DNA of 60,000 bases from Liolophura sinensis. Lineage: Eukaryota; Mollusca; Polyplacophora; Chitonida; Chitonidae. The stretch is taken from NCBI RefSeq assembly GCF_032854445.1, contig NC_088295.1:45187385-45247384 (forward strand), read 5' to 3'. The translations under genes were made by a program, and so were the position numbers. Shown here one piece after another: positions 49,140-60,000 of this stretch. The notes under the pieces are model-generated. The model had not been told where the DNA came from. It did no database searches and saw nothing but the letters and a program-made list of their open reading frames with translations. Every line of letters starts with the position of its first letter. The first letter of the stretch is position 1.

Positions 49140-51320
49140 GATGTTTACCTGCAAACAGATACATAATTTTTCGCTTTACTGTGAAACTTGGTCATAAGCT
49201 ATTATCATATTCAGATCGAAAGTATACAAACACATGAACAACACTGTATACACAATCACTCAGCCCCTCTATTGTGTTTCATCAGAATTATAAGAGAGTA
49301 GTGCGAGGGTAAGGGGTGACATATAGGCTCATTTCCAATTTCGGGGAAGGAAAAAACTATATGGAAAAAATCTGATCTTTGTTATTTTACTGAAATGCTA
49401 GGCTTTAATACTAAATGATATATATGTTGGAGCCAATTTGAAACAAAACAGTCCAATTTACTTTGAACCATATCGGCTAAAAAAACAGCTGGCCTCACCT
49501 GATTAAGGAGAAATAAAATCGTCCTTGAGGGATATGAAGCCGTGTCAGAGAGGATATTATTAACTCATGATTTACTTACACTTTTCGTTGACTTTTCCTT
49601 GCAGGCACCGCGAGTCTGCAGTCTGGGCAATGTGGTATCTGGCAGCAATGCAAAGTTCCTTTTAAATGCTGTGAAATGTAATTTGACACCCCCAAAAATC
49701 TTTTAGAGATAAATGTCAGGTAAACAAGGTATATATATATATATATATATATATTCCAGAAACACAATGACACACTGTTCTCAAATGTCATGACAAATAG
49801 TAATCATATTTTTGAATGAACCTTACTTTTTAATCAAGGCGTCACATTATATTCCATTAAACAACTGTTCTGTCAATTTCAAGAGTATACTATGTTATAA
49901 TACTAGAAAGGGTTTGTACCTTTGAAGAATTTAAATTAAAACCTGAAAAGCAGAGAAAGATCTGGTGACTGGAGAAGGAATGGATTATATGCGATGATCT
50001 AGCCCCCTGTAGGGTCTGCTTATTATATGTCAGAATTCACTGACATTTTCACGGTAACAACACCACGAAAAACATACTTTTTATTGACAATCGTGCTTTC
50101 TTCTGTCAGTTGTATAACACAAACAAGTGAATATAAAATGAAACATTCTGTCACTGGTAGATACATTTTTCAAACCTAATTTTAACTCAAGCTAAAGCTG
50201 TTAATTAGATTTTTCTGACAAAGACATGCTCTGGGTTTGGTTGTATTGATGAGAGACACATACTCTGCTGGAGAGAAATGGCTTCTGCTACTAACCTATC
50301 CTGGATAAGTACGCCCAGAGCTCTGTAATGTATGCTGTAAGGCTTTAGTGTTCCCAACAAATGGCTTGGCCAAGCCCATTTTGCATATTGAATTTAACGT
50401 TTGTTTATTTATGATGGCATCCGCTGGTAATTCTTTATTTAATATGAAACAGCATCTTTCCTGAGATATCTTGGTTCCCAAAATCACCATATCCAAAACT
50501 ACAAGCAAGAAGCCCAGAATACAATTTCAGCATATCAAGTTTTAGTGTAATATAACCTTCGTAACTGCTGTTTATCTCCTGTAGCATATAATCCTACAGC
50601 AGTATGATTTTAGAGTTGCGTGTTAGGAAATTCTGTTATTAAAACAATGTAGCCTGTACGCAGTACCACAGCTACGACAATAGTGTAACTGTGGTGCTGC
50701 TGGCGAGTTTGTTCTAACCGCATCCTGGTCCAGCTTTTCTAAAACAGATTACTCTTCACTCCCATTGCCGAGCATGCCACTTGCTTCTGAATGATTATCA
50801 CGTCACCCGAGGGAACGAGGTCTCGGTGTTGAAACCAGGCTTATGGAGTGTAACATTATGAAATAGAAAAAGTATTCTAACTGCATTTTCCTTGCAATAA
50901 TACAAACGTAGAACACATCAGTCTGTAGAGCTTGTGATGTTACGTGTCACAGACTAAAGGCAATTTGGGTGGCCAGGGTGACTGATTTTAAAGACAGTTT
51001 ATACACCAATAAATAGACTACAATAACGTATCACCGATACGTTTGTAACTTGACGTAGAGAATCTGTACGTTACCAACAAGTCTCCACAAATGTCTTTGT
51101 ATTCTGATGATAAACCTTCAATATTTGTCACGTAAAAATGTGTAGCATGCAATAAGTCTCCACGGATGTATTTGTACTATGATGTACCTTCAGTCTGCGT
51201 GACATACATATGACTTGTATTCCCAACTGTCTGAGGTTGTGTTTGTTTTCTTATTAGGTGTCTTGGTTTAGATGCCGCATCCGCCAAATTCTGATCAATT
51301 GTTTTTAAGAAACATTTACC
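48703..51320. repeat. Segmental duplication, E copy (5' part and flank)
   Basis: Partner of 39457-41690. Identity is high even in introns and intergenic DNA, so the duplication (or gene conversion) is recent. Confidence 0.85.
49580..49630 (-). other. Probable non-coding first exon of gene E
   Basis: Ends AAAAGT followed by GTAAGT (- strand), splicing to the acceptor nine bases before the ATG of E. A TTTAAAAGG box at 49659-49667 (- strand), conserved upstream of gene D, is a possible TATA-like element. The start site is an estimate. Confidence 0.45.
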
Positions 51321-51620
51321 ATAGAAATGATGTACTTAAGTCAGAAATCACGTTACATTCTCCTACTCATCCGAGATATGTAAATGTATTTGACTGAAAA
51401 ACATTACACGCATTTACTTGTGTTCGGCTGTATGCATGATTATGGATTCAGAAAACAAAGCACAGTCCGAGTGAAAGAGCGGATAAATAGGTCAAAATGA
51501 CTTCCAAACTTTGGTAGTTAGGCTTTTTTGTCGATCACATGTGATCGTGGGTGGTAAATTAGAAACGTCTATTACGCTTTTTCAGCTACGAAGAACTTTC
51601 TAAATAGACTTGCAGAAATA

Positions 51621-51759
51621 CATGCTGGCTTCCTCTCCCGTACGTGAGAAGGTCTGCCAGTAAGCTGCAGATGGTTGTGGGTTTCCTCCCACCATTAATG
51701 TTGGCCGTACAAGTGGGATGTTCTTGATTTCGGCGTTAAACACCAATTAAATAAATAGA
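51621..51759 (+). repeat. SINE, truncated and diverged
   Basis: Starts CATGCTGGCTTCCTCTCC, has gaps in the core (GTTGGCCGTACAAGTGGGAT) and ends CACCAATTAAATAAAT. Confidence 0.75.
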
Positions 51760-52250
51760 ATAGACTTACTAAAATTTTACAATGAGTATAATTCCCTTGT
51801 CAGTAGATATGAGCAGAACGTCCAGAATCTCTGGTACTTAGCCCGCGGCTAAGGCCCGTATATTCATCGTGTGAAATTTGATCGCCACGTTGGATAAATG
51901 AACAATTACAATAAAAGCGCAACTGAGATACTTATTATCGACAACTTATATTATCAACAAGCATGGTACACGATTCTCTAAATCGCCTAGAACATCCCTT
52001 GCGTTTCCCAACATCATTGAAAACTATTGATTCCGTCCTGAATTCATGCTTTATATATTTTTTAAAGTTCTCTTGGGGCTTTATGTTAAATGTAGTTTTG
52101 GGAATTGGCCTTGCAAGACCTTGAGCGTCCTTTTTAGTTGACATCTGGTATATGAATGTTTTCTTCGCCGCATAGATACCTCATTTTCATCTGTATAGCA
52201 ACCAGTCTATTCTACCCAACTGTATATACTTCTTTCCCACTATAAAGGCA

Positions 52251-52318
52251 ACTGACGCCCAGCCCTGTCACTATGTACGACACATGACTCCCTGCCCTGT
52301 CATAATATACAAGGCACA
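52251..52318 (+). repeat. Short minisatellite remnant (E/F spacer)
   Basis: About two units (CCAGCCCTGTCACTATGTAC and CCTGCCCTGTCATAATATAC) with the same core as the large arrays in the other two spacers and the same position, roughly 0.7-0.8 kb 3' of the next ZP gene's last exon. Confidence 0.7.
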
Positions 52319-52385
52319 TTACACGCTCTTGTAACTGATAAGGAAATAAAGGATGACAATGAATGTGCGATCGTCACTCACTCAG

Positions 52386-52391
52386 TTTATT
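52386..52391 (-). promoter_or_regulatory. Poly(A) signal of gene F
   Basis: AATAAA on the - strand about 615 nt past the stop of F, matching the positions found for D and E. Confidence 0.45.
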
Positions 52392-53006
52392 TGTTAAAGC
52401 AAAGAACATGTATATATGTTCATGTCATATAGCCTGATGAAAGGGTTGAGCTTTTGTCTCTTTTTCGAAGAAAAGTTTTTTAAGGTTTTATTTTTCTTGC
52501 TTATTATGACCCACAGCTTTGTCTGTGACTTAATAGTTAAACAAACAGATCGTAAAAAATGTACCACGGCGCAGTGGCAGTTTCTCCAAGGTGTTTTTGA
52601 AGACGGTTTCTTGGAACTTTAAACCACGCCATGTTTGTAAGAATGGAGCACATTTTTTGAATACCAATCACCGTTTATTTCTCTTGTCTGGTAAGAAAAG
52701 ACATTTCAGCATTTGTTCTCTACTGACTCGAACATTGCACATATGCAATTGCATATACACCCTATACGTGTACAGAACTTTTTGTTGCCCATGTCTCTCA
52801 TTAAATTTATAGCATAATAATTCAAATCATAAGAGTTATCCATAGATTTAGACTGACTGTGAGAAGATAAATTTGAAGCGATTACAAAGAGAGGAGATGA
52901 CAGATTATATAAATGGTACACAAGGTGCAAATTAGTAATTACGTGTGTGTGTGTATGTCAAATTTCTGCGTGATCTTGTCAGTCAGGGTCAGAACTTCGG
53001 GAGGGT

Positions 53007-56000
53007 TTATGCGCCTTGCTTCCGTTGCTGACGACGCCTGGTGGTGAACATGAACACAACAGTAACCACAGCAACAAACAGCAGCACGGCTAGGACAGCC
53101 ACGGTGACGATGAAACCGAGGCTCTGCATGCACGTCAAGCCATTAGAGTTGTCCTCAGTCGAGAGACCTGTAGGAAATAGGAGATTATTAAAATGCGACT
53201 TATACACTCTAAGTCATCTAAGAGTTCTATTATTTGAACTCCAATAGCCAGAGATGAACAGATTCCGAGATGTAAGACGAGATGTTTAGAATGACTATAA
53301 AATCAGACATGAAAGCCGTCATAAGGCCTGCTACACATGACAGATTTATTATGACATATCTTTGATTGTTGGTGATTTGATATTGGCATCGAACATGTAG
53401 CTTTGGGGGCTTCGTGGTCGAGAGGATTAGCGCGCCAGCACAGCGCAATGGCCCAGGAACCTCTGACCAACGCGGTCGCTGTGAGCTCAAGTTCAGCTCA
53501 TGCTGGCTTCCTCTCCAACCATAAGAGGGAAGGTCGTCCAGCAATCTGCGGATGGTCGTGAGTTTCTCCCGGACTCTATCCGGTTTCCTCCAACCATATT
53601 GCTGGCCATCGTTGTGTAAGTGAAATATTCTTGAGTACGGCGTAAAACACCTTTTGATTAAAATAAATAAATATATAGCTTTGCATTTCTGCACAAGCAA
53701 TGACGTGTAAATGTGAAAAACAAATTAATTAAAGTCTTAGTTGCTTGTAAACGGACTGTAAGCCTGTGGAGAAGAAGTTTGATTCACTTACCTGTAGACG
53801 GTAACGTTACATCCATTGGCAGAACGTACAACTTAGTCGACAATTTCAGGCTCTTGTCTACGTGAGTTTCGTCTTCAGCAGCCCGCCTCTTTCTCTTTCC
53901 TGCGTCACCGCAGTTATTCTGTAAAATAACCCACGAATAAATTTAATACCTTGGAGAAGACTCGTTTATACATTATAATGCTGTTAGTGGTTGCAAATTA
54001 CACAACGTATCCTATATCTTGAAAGGTACATCAAGAGTAACTCGCGTGCACATAAAATTATATAACAACCATTAAATACGAAATACATTTGCTTGTGCAT
54101 ACTGCAGGAAGTTTAACTGGACAGTTGAGATGTCAGCAGGCGGTACGATATTGACGATATCTTATCACCAAATACAAACAAATCTATGTATTTGTAAGTC
54201 CTGCTGATATACAAGACACGTTGATAACCTTCGGAGGCAAGTTTTTCTCACACAGAAAGTTACTCGTCAAAAGTGTTCGTTCAGCCGTAACTTTTAATCC
54301 ACATCGAGGGTGACTCATAATACGACAGAGCCAGCACTATACAAATAGACCAGTATGTCCCTTAGAAGATATCAGTGAATCTAGTCGTCGAAAGAGACAT
54401 TCAAATACTAATCGTCAACCATAGCTGACCGATTTCCAAAAATAACACACTGACACAAACTAACAGACAACAAGAATATTAAAAAAGAAATTAGGATGTA
54501 TTCAGGTAGACAGAAGAAGTCAACAGCTGTTACTGACGGAGGAAAAGACGCATGGAATGTCCAATCATTTTATAGTTCAAAGTCTTACCGTTTATTGCGT
54601 TTTTACATAACTGTACATATATAGTATACATTGTTTTATTACCGAGTCAAACTATTACTAAAACATACTACAGGGAAGGGGGAGCATTATTTAGATAAAG
54701 TAACAATTGTCATAGGACTGCTGAATATAGTAAACAAATAAATTCAGAGCCTGCTTTTTATGGAGCTGGGAAAGTGGCAGCAATTTATAAGCCATATGAC
54801 GACTGTGCATTCTCTCTGGTTTTGCAAAGCGTGCAGAACTTTGAATCAAGCGCATTTTGGCTTATTTCTAGTGTTTGTTGACATGGGCGTTTCACCACGC
54901 AGGCGCAAGGCTGCTTTGTAAAACGGATCCCAGCAGAACAGTAATTTCTGTCACTTACCCCATCACAGGCTGCAGAGCAGACGGTCGCTTCAAGGTCAAA
55001 TTGGACCGCATCTGTACCTGATCCCTCCAGGGCGAACAGTGTCAGAGTAAATGTTGTTTCTCCTCCATTCGTCTCGAAGCCATCTTTTTCAAAAAGAGGT
55101 TTGTATCCGTCCAACACACAACTAGAAGAATAAAGAACATATAACATGACAGTTCCAAACTCTGGACGCCCTTGGTAACATAGGCCAGCGCCATAGTTAA
55201 CGGCCTTTTTGTGAAACAATAACACCTTTTGATGAAATTCAATTTCATTTTCACCCGTTTCAACTAAGGTGAACAATTCTGACTTTGCTTAGAACATAAA
55301 TGTTAACTTTAATTTAGTTCCCATATTTGATGAATTGAAAATTTCTTTCTGAATTTCAGAATTCTCTAATCTTGACTAAAAGTCCGATTAGTCATTAGTA
55401 GTATATATATATGTGTGTGTGTGTCAGCACAGTGGTGTTTGCAGTGAAGTTGTGTAGTAGGGAGAGCATTGCTAAAACATCCTCGAGGGCGGCAAAGTAT
55501 CGTATACCAGTTAAAACAGGATATATACGCGAAAGGTTGTTGTTGTGGACACAGATCTTCGTGGATGAGTTATACTCACTAGTTGTCGATAATGGGTAGG
55601 CTTACAGCTCCGCTGAGCAAGTTCATCTGTTCAATTTCTACACCTTTTTCATCTGCAAAAAGTATCCAGTACAATATGCTTAATGAAGTCCTGCTTTACC
55701 TCTAATAAAAAAAGCAAAACAAAACAAACAAAAAAAAAACATGCAAGGGTCATGTAATGTTATGTGGAGCACTGAAGGAACAAGACATACATTAATTTCA
55801 GAAAGATTGTTTTGTTTCCTACACCCCTTTTCACGGAGTCTAAGCTATCAACGTTTCACTCAAAGATATTTTTCAGTCTGCATGAAAACAAAGCTACTTT
55901 GTAACCAGCAGCCTGCTGATGTTCATGAATTTACCCCGGGCTCTATCCGGTTTCCCCCCACCACAATGCTGGTGGCCATCGTATAAGTGAAATATTCTTG

Positions 56001-59000
56001 AGTACGGCGCAATACATCAATAAAGTAAATAAATGAATAAGTAAATAAATAAATAAATAGATAACAAAGCTACTTTGAGACCAATCTTTCTGTTCTACAA
56101 GTCTCATAAAGAGCTCTAGGGTCACAGCACTGAAGGCTTTCATTGTGCTGTATTTTTGATGTGATATGTTTGATCTTTATTTCTAGTCATTCAAGCCCTA
56201 ACAGTCAAAAATGTATAAGCTAATCCTGGTATAAATCACGTTACTTAAACTTTTAGCCAAACTCAGCAGCCAATGTTGTTATCCAAAGCCGAGTAATAAT
56301 AGCAATAGATTTAGTTCGTATTTAAGACAATGCTACGCAGTTGTCTCTGGGCTTGGTACCGAACTGAAGACTTGACCTTAAGTTAAATCTGGGATAAGAT
56401 GTTAAAACAGTATTAAGGGGCCTCCGCGGCTCAGTTGCTTAGCGCGCTAGCGCAGCGTAATCACCCAGGAGCCTTTCACCAATGCGGTCGCTGTGAGCTC
56501 AAGTCCAGCTCATGCTGGCTTCCTCTCCAGCCGTCCTTGGGAAGGCCTCTAAGCGACCTGCGGATAGTCGTGGGTTTCCTCCCACCATAATACTGGCCGC
56601 CGTCGTATAAGTGAAATATTCTTGAGTACGGCGTTAAACACCAATCAAATAAATAAATAAAATAAAACAGTTTTAACCAAGTTTACCCTGAACATTGATT
56701 GTTTTAGGTGTGATGGTAATTTTAGCAACCTTGATTCATTAGTACCAAAAACATGTAACTTGAGTTTTTAAATATCTATCAAGATGTTTTTCTCCGTGCT
56801 AACCTTAATTTTAAAAAAGGGAATGCCCATTTTAATTGCTGTATAAACTTTACCAGTATCAAAGCCGCTCATGTAAACCCGGACAGTGATTGTGTCTCCA
56901 AATCTGGCTAACGATATGGGATTATTTGCAGCGTCTAGCAACTCAAGCGTGTAGGTCTGGTCCGTAGCTACGGTTGCAGTAATATTTTTGACTGTTGGAG
57001 TTCCTCCTCTGTAATCAAATATTTATGATTAACATTCACTCGACATCTGAATCCATATAACAAATTACTGATCACAACATCTGTCGATCTTCTTATGGAA
57101 GAAGTTAATTTACATAAGGTTGTGGTTAACGGGTATAAGTGTTACATGCCTGTAGCAAACGACTGCTCCATTTATGCCCTCAACAGGTAACGAAAATCCA
57201 GACTATACATTAACTATCTGGTTACATTTAGGCATATTTCAGCCAAGCTTGTTGTACAAGTAAATGCCCGTAAATATGCCAAAACGATGTTCAAAGCCAT
57301 CAAGATGAACGTATTAATACCAGCTTAGGTTGACTTCCAAGTAAACAACTGATGTGTGAGAAATCGGATTCACTAAAGTTTGGAGGTTTGGAAACTATTG
57401 CAATAAACACTCACAATCAAGATGGGTATTAAGTTTAATTCATTTATTTGACAGGGAGAAATTAAAATAGGATATCACTCTTGGAGGGGAAGGGTGGGGG
57501 GCACTGGCTCGGCTGAAGAGGGAACGGGGGAGGGCACTACAGGCGTAGGGCCACGTGAAACATGTGTGTTTTGGTGACGGGCGAGCGTCATAAGTCACGC
57601 CGAAATGTAGAATACTATATTCCACCTCTTATAGTATATTCTAGGATATGCGCTTATTTTGGTTTAAATATCGAATTGATGTGTGAGAAATCTGATTTAT
57701 GTGCATTTTTACGCGGGAGTTTCCTGGATACATGCTTGCTTTAATAGATGGCGCCTTATGCCGAAGGAAAATTATGGTACAACACGCTGAAGATAGAGAA
57801 GGTGTTTCATTAAGAGATTTTACTTTTGAAAGTGAATGATAAATTTATGACCTGGCTGACTAGATACTAAAATATGTGGTGCACTTACGTGTCAGTACCA
57901 ATAACATCGGTTATTGTTAGCATTGGATTGGCAGTTGTGTAGATACAGTTGAAAAGAAACCTCGGATCGGTGACCTGAACGACGAGGGGGAATTCTTGTA
58001 GCGTGAGTTCTACCTGGTATTCTGCTACAGACTGAAAACAACCGAATACAGGCAAACAAATGTGAGAGGTGTGTCACAGTGAGAGGCCTTAGAGAAACAT
58101 CACGACCGGCAGGACTAAACGGTTCACACAGCTTGTTAATCTATGTGTCGAAGCAGGTCAGGTCAACAATCGCAAGGTCAATTCCCAAAACGATGTATAA
58201 CACAAACCACTAAAGAACTAAGAAAATAAGACATATTACGGTGCATGTGTATACCGGGTTGGCAATGTTGCAGTCAGCACGCACGTCAGCAATAGTGTAC
58301 ACGTCATCACCGTCTGCATCATTGTCTGAGCACGTTGCGAGGTTACCTCTGCCGTACATCTTCACAACAGTGTTTGTACCAGGAAGAGAATTAGTATACG
58401 TTATGCTGACTGGTCCTCCGGGAGTCGATCCACAATCAACAACAACTGTAACAAAAGGAAACGGAATGCATCTTCACAATGTCGATTTTGTAACAAATTT
58501 CACGAATTTTGAACAGTAACACGTGTACCGGCGAAGCTGGTCTGTTTTAATAGGTAATTATTAGGGCTATTGTATAAAATAGCAAAAATACAATTGGACT
58601 TGCGCTGATCGTTTTTTATTTTTTGCCAAAACTCTTCATTTTGGAGAAAAATGTACTTGTGTTGACGATGACATCAACTGTGGTCGGCCTTTAATGCAGA
58701 TCTTATTATTTTGATTATTTTGTTATTTATCAGGCTTCCAAGATGAAAACTTGAAGTCGATTGTTCCTGCTCGGATTATTATTCTTTAAGAAATTTGCCT
58801 TTTGTAACTTTGCTAGAAAATTGCCGCCATTTTGGAGGTTTCTTTTAAGAAACTTCTTCTCCACAACACACTTATTGGTGTTACAAAGTTTACTCAGATC
58901 GGTTTAAAACTGTACATTTATTTGATTGGTGTTTTATGCCCTACTCAAGAATATTTTACAAAAAAAACCAGCATTATGGTGGGAGGAAACCGGGCAGAGC

Positions 59001-59626
59001 CCGGAGGAATTGCACGGCCGTACGTGGGAAGGTTTGCCCGCAAGCTGTGGATGGTCGAGGAAGCCAACATGTGCTGGACTTGAACTCACAGCGACCGCAT
59101 TGGTGAAAGGCTCATGGGGTCACTGTGCCCCGCTGGCGCGCTAACACCCTCGTCCACGGAGCTCCGCCCCCACCCAGTCGTTTTCAGTATACTGCTTATG
59201 GACATAAAAAGTGCCAATTTATGTAGACTGCGTAACAGTTGTGAACTTTGTCGCCGTACATGCATCTTTAAGGTACATGTCTGACAAAGCCAAACTACCT
59301 TTTATTGAATAGCGATAAAGCCCTCGCTCTATTATGTAACCACTTTGTTTTGACTTTGTTTTGTACTGCAAATTTCAAGAATTGAAATGTGTTACCGTTG
59401 CTGTTGCAGTCTGTGCTATATGTCATACAGCGGGTAGGAAAAAGAGACTTTCATCAGCTCAACCAAATGCCATCAAACCGACTGAAGTTATACGGATATG
59501 TATTTTTGTGCTGAACTAGCACGCCATAAAGCACTACGCCACGGAGGCTCCGAAATAAATAAAAACATAAAAGATCTTTGAATACTTACAGTCATTTACA
59601 GTGGTTGTTATAGCTGCATTCGTATC
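53007..59626 (-). CDS. Gene F: ZP domain membrane protein, 5' end outside window
   Basis: Coding exons 2-9 in transcript order: 59626-59590, 58445-58255, 58031-57889, 57008-56854, 55652-55580, 55121-54959, 53918-53792 and 53167-53007. Lengths are identical to genes C and E, all introns are GT-AG and the frame is continuous. The signal-peptide exon should lie a few tens of bases past 60000, because the last bases of the window (AATCTGTGTCAA) match the intron just before exon 1 in D and E. Domains: ZP-N from VVDCGSTPGGP (very close to gene C), ZP-C, furin-type site KRKRR in exon 8, hydrophobic patch (TKLYVLPMDV), helix and tail RRRQQRKQGA. Exon 5 begins with AGGAGGAACT (GGTP) where C and E have GGPA. 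SINEs sit in introns 5 and 8, and a rearranged SINE in intron 2. Same inferred role as C and E. Confidence 0.82.
53398..53683 (+). repeat. Full-length SINE (gene F intron 8)
   Basis: Body 53406-53675 with diverged head (TTCGTGGTCGAGAGGATTAG), core and tail. Short direct repeats TAGCTTTG at 53398-53405 and 53676-53683 may be the target-site duplication. Confidence 0.85.
55929..56065 (+). repeat. SINE 3' half (gene F intron 5)
   Basis: From CCCCGGGCTCTATCCGG through the core to a long tail of TAAA repeats. Confidence 0.82.
56403..56671 (+). repeat. Full-length SINE (gene F intron 5)
   Basis: Best-preserved head in the window (CCTCCGCGGCTCAGTTGCTT, AGCGCGCTAGCGCAGCG), box B, core and tail. TAAAACAGT at 56403-56411 and 56663-56671 is a probable 9-bp target-site duplication. 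Confidence 0.88.
58917..59166 (-). repeat. SINE with internally inverted segment (gene F intron 2)
   Basis: Reverse-oriented head, core and tail, but 59013-59057 (GGCCGTACGTGGGAAGG onward to GATGGTCG) reads in the forward orientation. Confidence 0.82.
59509..59552 (-). repeat. tRNA-like head fragment (gene F intron 2)
   Basis: On the - strand GGAGCCTCCGTGGCGTAGTG then CTTTATGGCGTGCTAG resembles a box-A half of a tRNA-derived repeat. No SINE body follows. It is about 30 nt upstream of the exon 2 donor of gene F. Confidence 0.45.
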
Positions 59627-60000
59627 CTGTACGAATTCAGTAAAATAGACATTTAAATTACAGTTCATAAAAGGATAGTTGTACGAAAATATGTAACACG
59701 TACAGTAGTAGAATGCAGAAGTTCAGATCGGTAATTCAGAAAGCTGAGGCAGAAATTAACTAGGAATGGTAAAACTTTGCTAGGCCGATTAAATACAGAA
59801 CTGGAAACAGTACAGCAAAATATTACAGAAATATAAGAAATTTACACATTAAAGGGACTAATGTCATATAGTTTACAGGTGTGTGGAAAATCACTGTATC
59901 TGAAGTAAACTCAAAATGAGAGCATCATGCCATTTAAATGGCACACAAGTCAGATAAGATAAAAAAAATGTGGACATTTGTTAGCGGTAATCTGTGTCAA

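Larger units (their letters stand above)
49640..52385. other. Spacer between genes E and F
   Basis: Holds an (AT)n run at about 49731-49754, the duplicated flank, a degraded SINE and a tiny minisatellite. No coding exon seen. Confidence 0.5.

Noticed and set aside
53230-53700. 156-codon frame on the - strand
   Set aside because: It spans a SINE and intron 8 of gene F and has no ZP or other recognisable domain.
54785-55276. Single 163-codon exon on the - strand
   Set aside because: Only 55121-54959 is exon (exon 7 of gene F); the rest reads through a clear acceptor and a clear donor into introns.

Overview
This window is animal nuclear DNA, very probably from a mollusc. It is AT-rich, its genes are split into many short exons, and it is littered with a tRNA-derived SINE of the kind abundant in mollusc genomes. 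That placement rests on recognising the SINE and the gene style from memory; no database search was done. One assembly gap of exactly 200 N lies at 21067-21266.

The only protein-coding family I can support is a cluster of six zona pellucida (ZP) domain genes, named A to F here. A (1703-5682) and B (13595-26913) are on the + strand. C (33020-27915), D (39893-37790), E (49139-44043) and F (59626-53007, 5' end beyond the window) are on the - strand, head to tail. B and C meet tail to tail. The full-length copies (B, C, E, and F as far as visible) share one plan: a non-coding first exon, a signal-peptide exon, a 37-nt exon, two exons for ZP-N (VDCG start, four framework cysteines), three exons for ZP-C, one exon with a furin-type site followed by a hydrophobic patch, and a last exon with a transmembrane helix and a short basic tail. 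Coding exon lengths in C and E are 37, 191, 143, 155, 73, 163, 127 and 161 nt after the signal exon, and F matches wherever it is visible. This is the architecture of egg-coat (vitelline envelope) ZP proteins and other polymerising ZP proteins.

Two copies break the plan. Gene A stops at the end of ZP-N, giving a predicted secreted protein of about 152 residues with no ZP-C, cleavage site or membrane anchor. Gene D has lost exons 3 to 6 through a deletion that fused intron 6 to intron 2; the remaining exons join out of frame, so D is called a pseudogene. A lone 37-nt exon-2 copy lies at 6423-6459.

The spacers between the - strand genes (C/D, D/E, E/F) each hold a minisatellite built on the same CCTGTCACAATA core, expanded to very different lengths (1.3 kb, 1.5 kb, 70 bp). 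This suggests that the duplicated unit carried the repeat seed with it. Gene B's large introns hold two other minisatellites (54-bp and 30-bp units), SINEs and an unclassified dispersed repeat. A Penelope-like retroelement 3' fragment (GIY-YIG end) sits in intron 5 of gene E. Four full SINEs have visible target-site duplications, and one SINE carries an internal inversion.

No CRISPR array, operon, rRNA or intact tRNA gene was seen.
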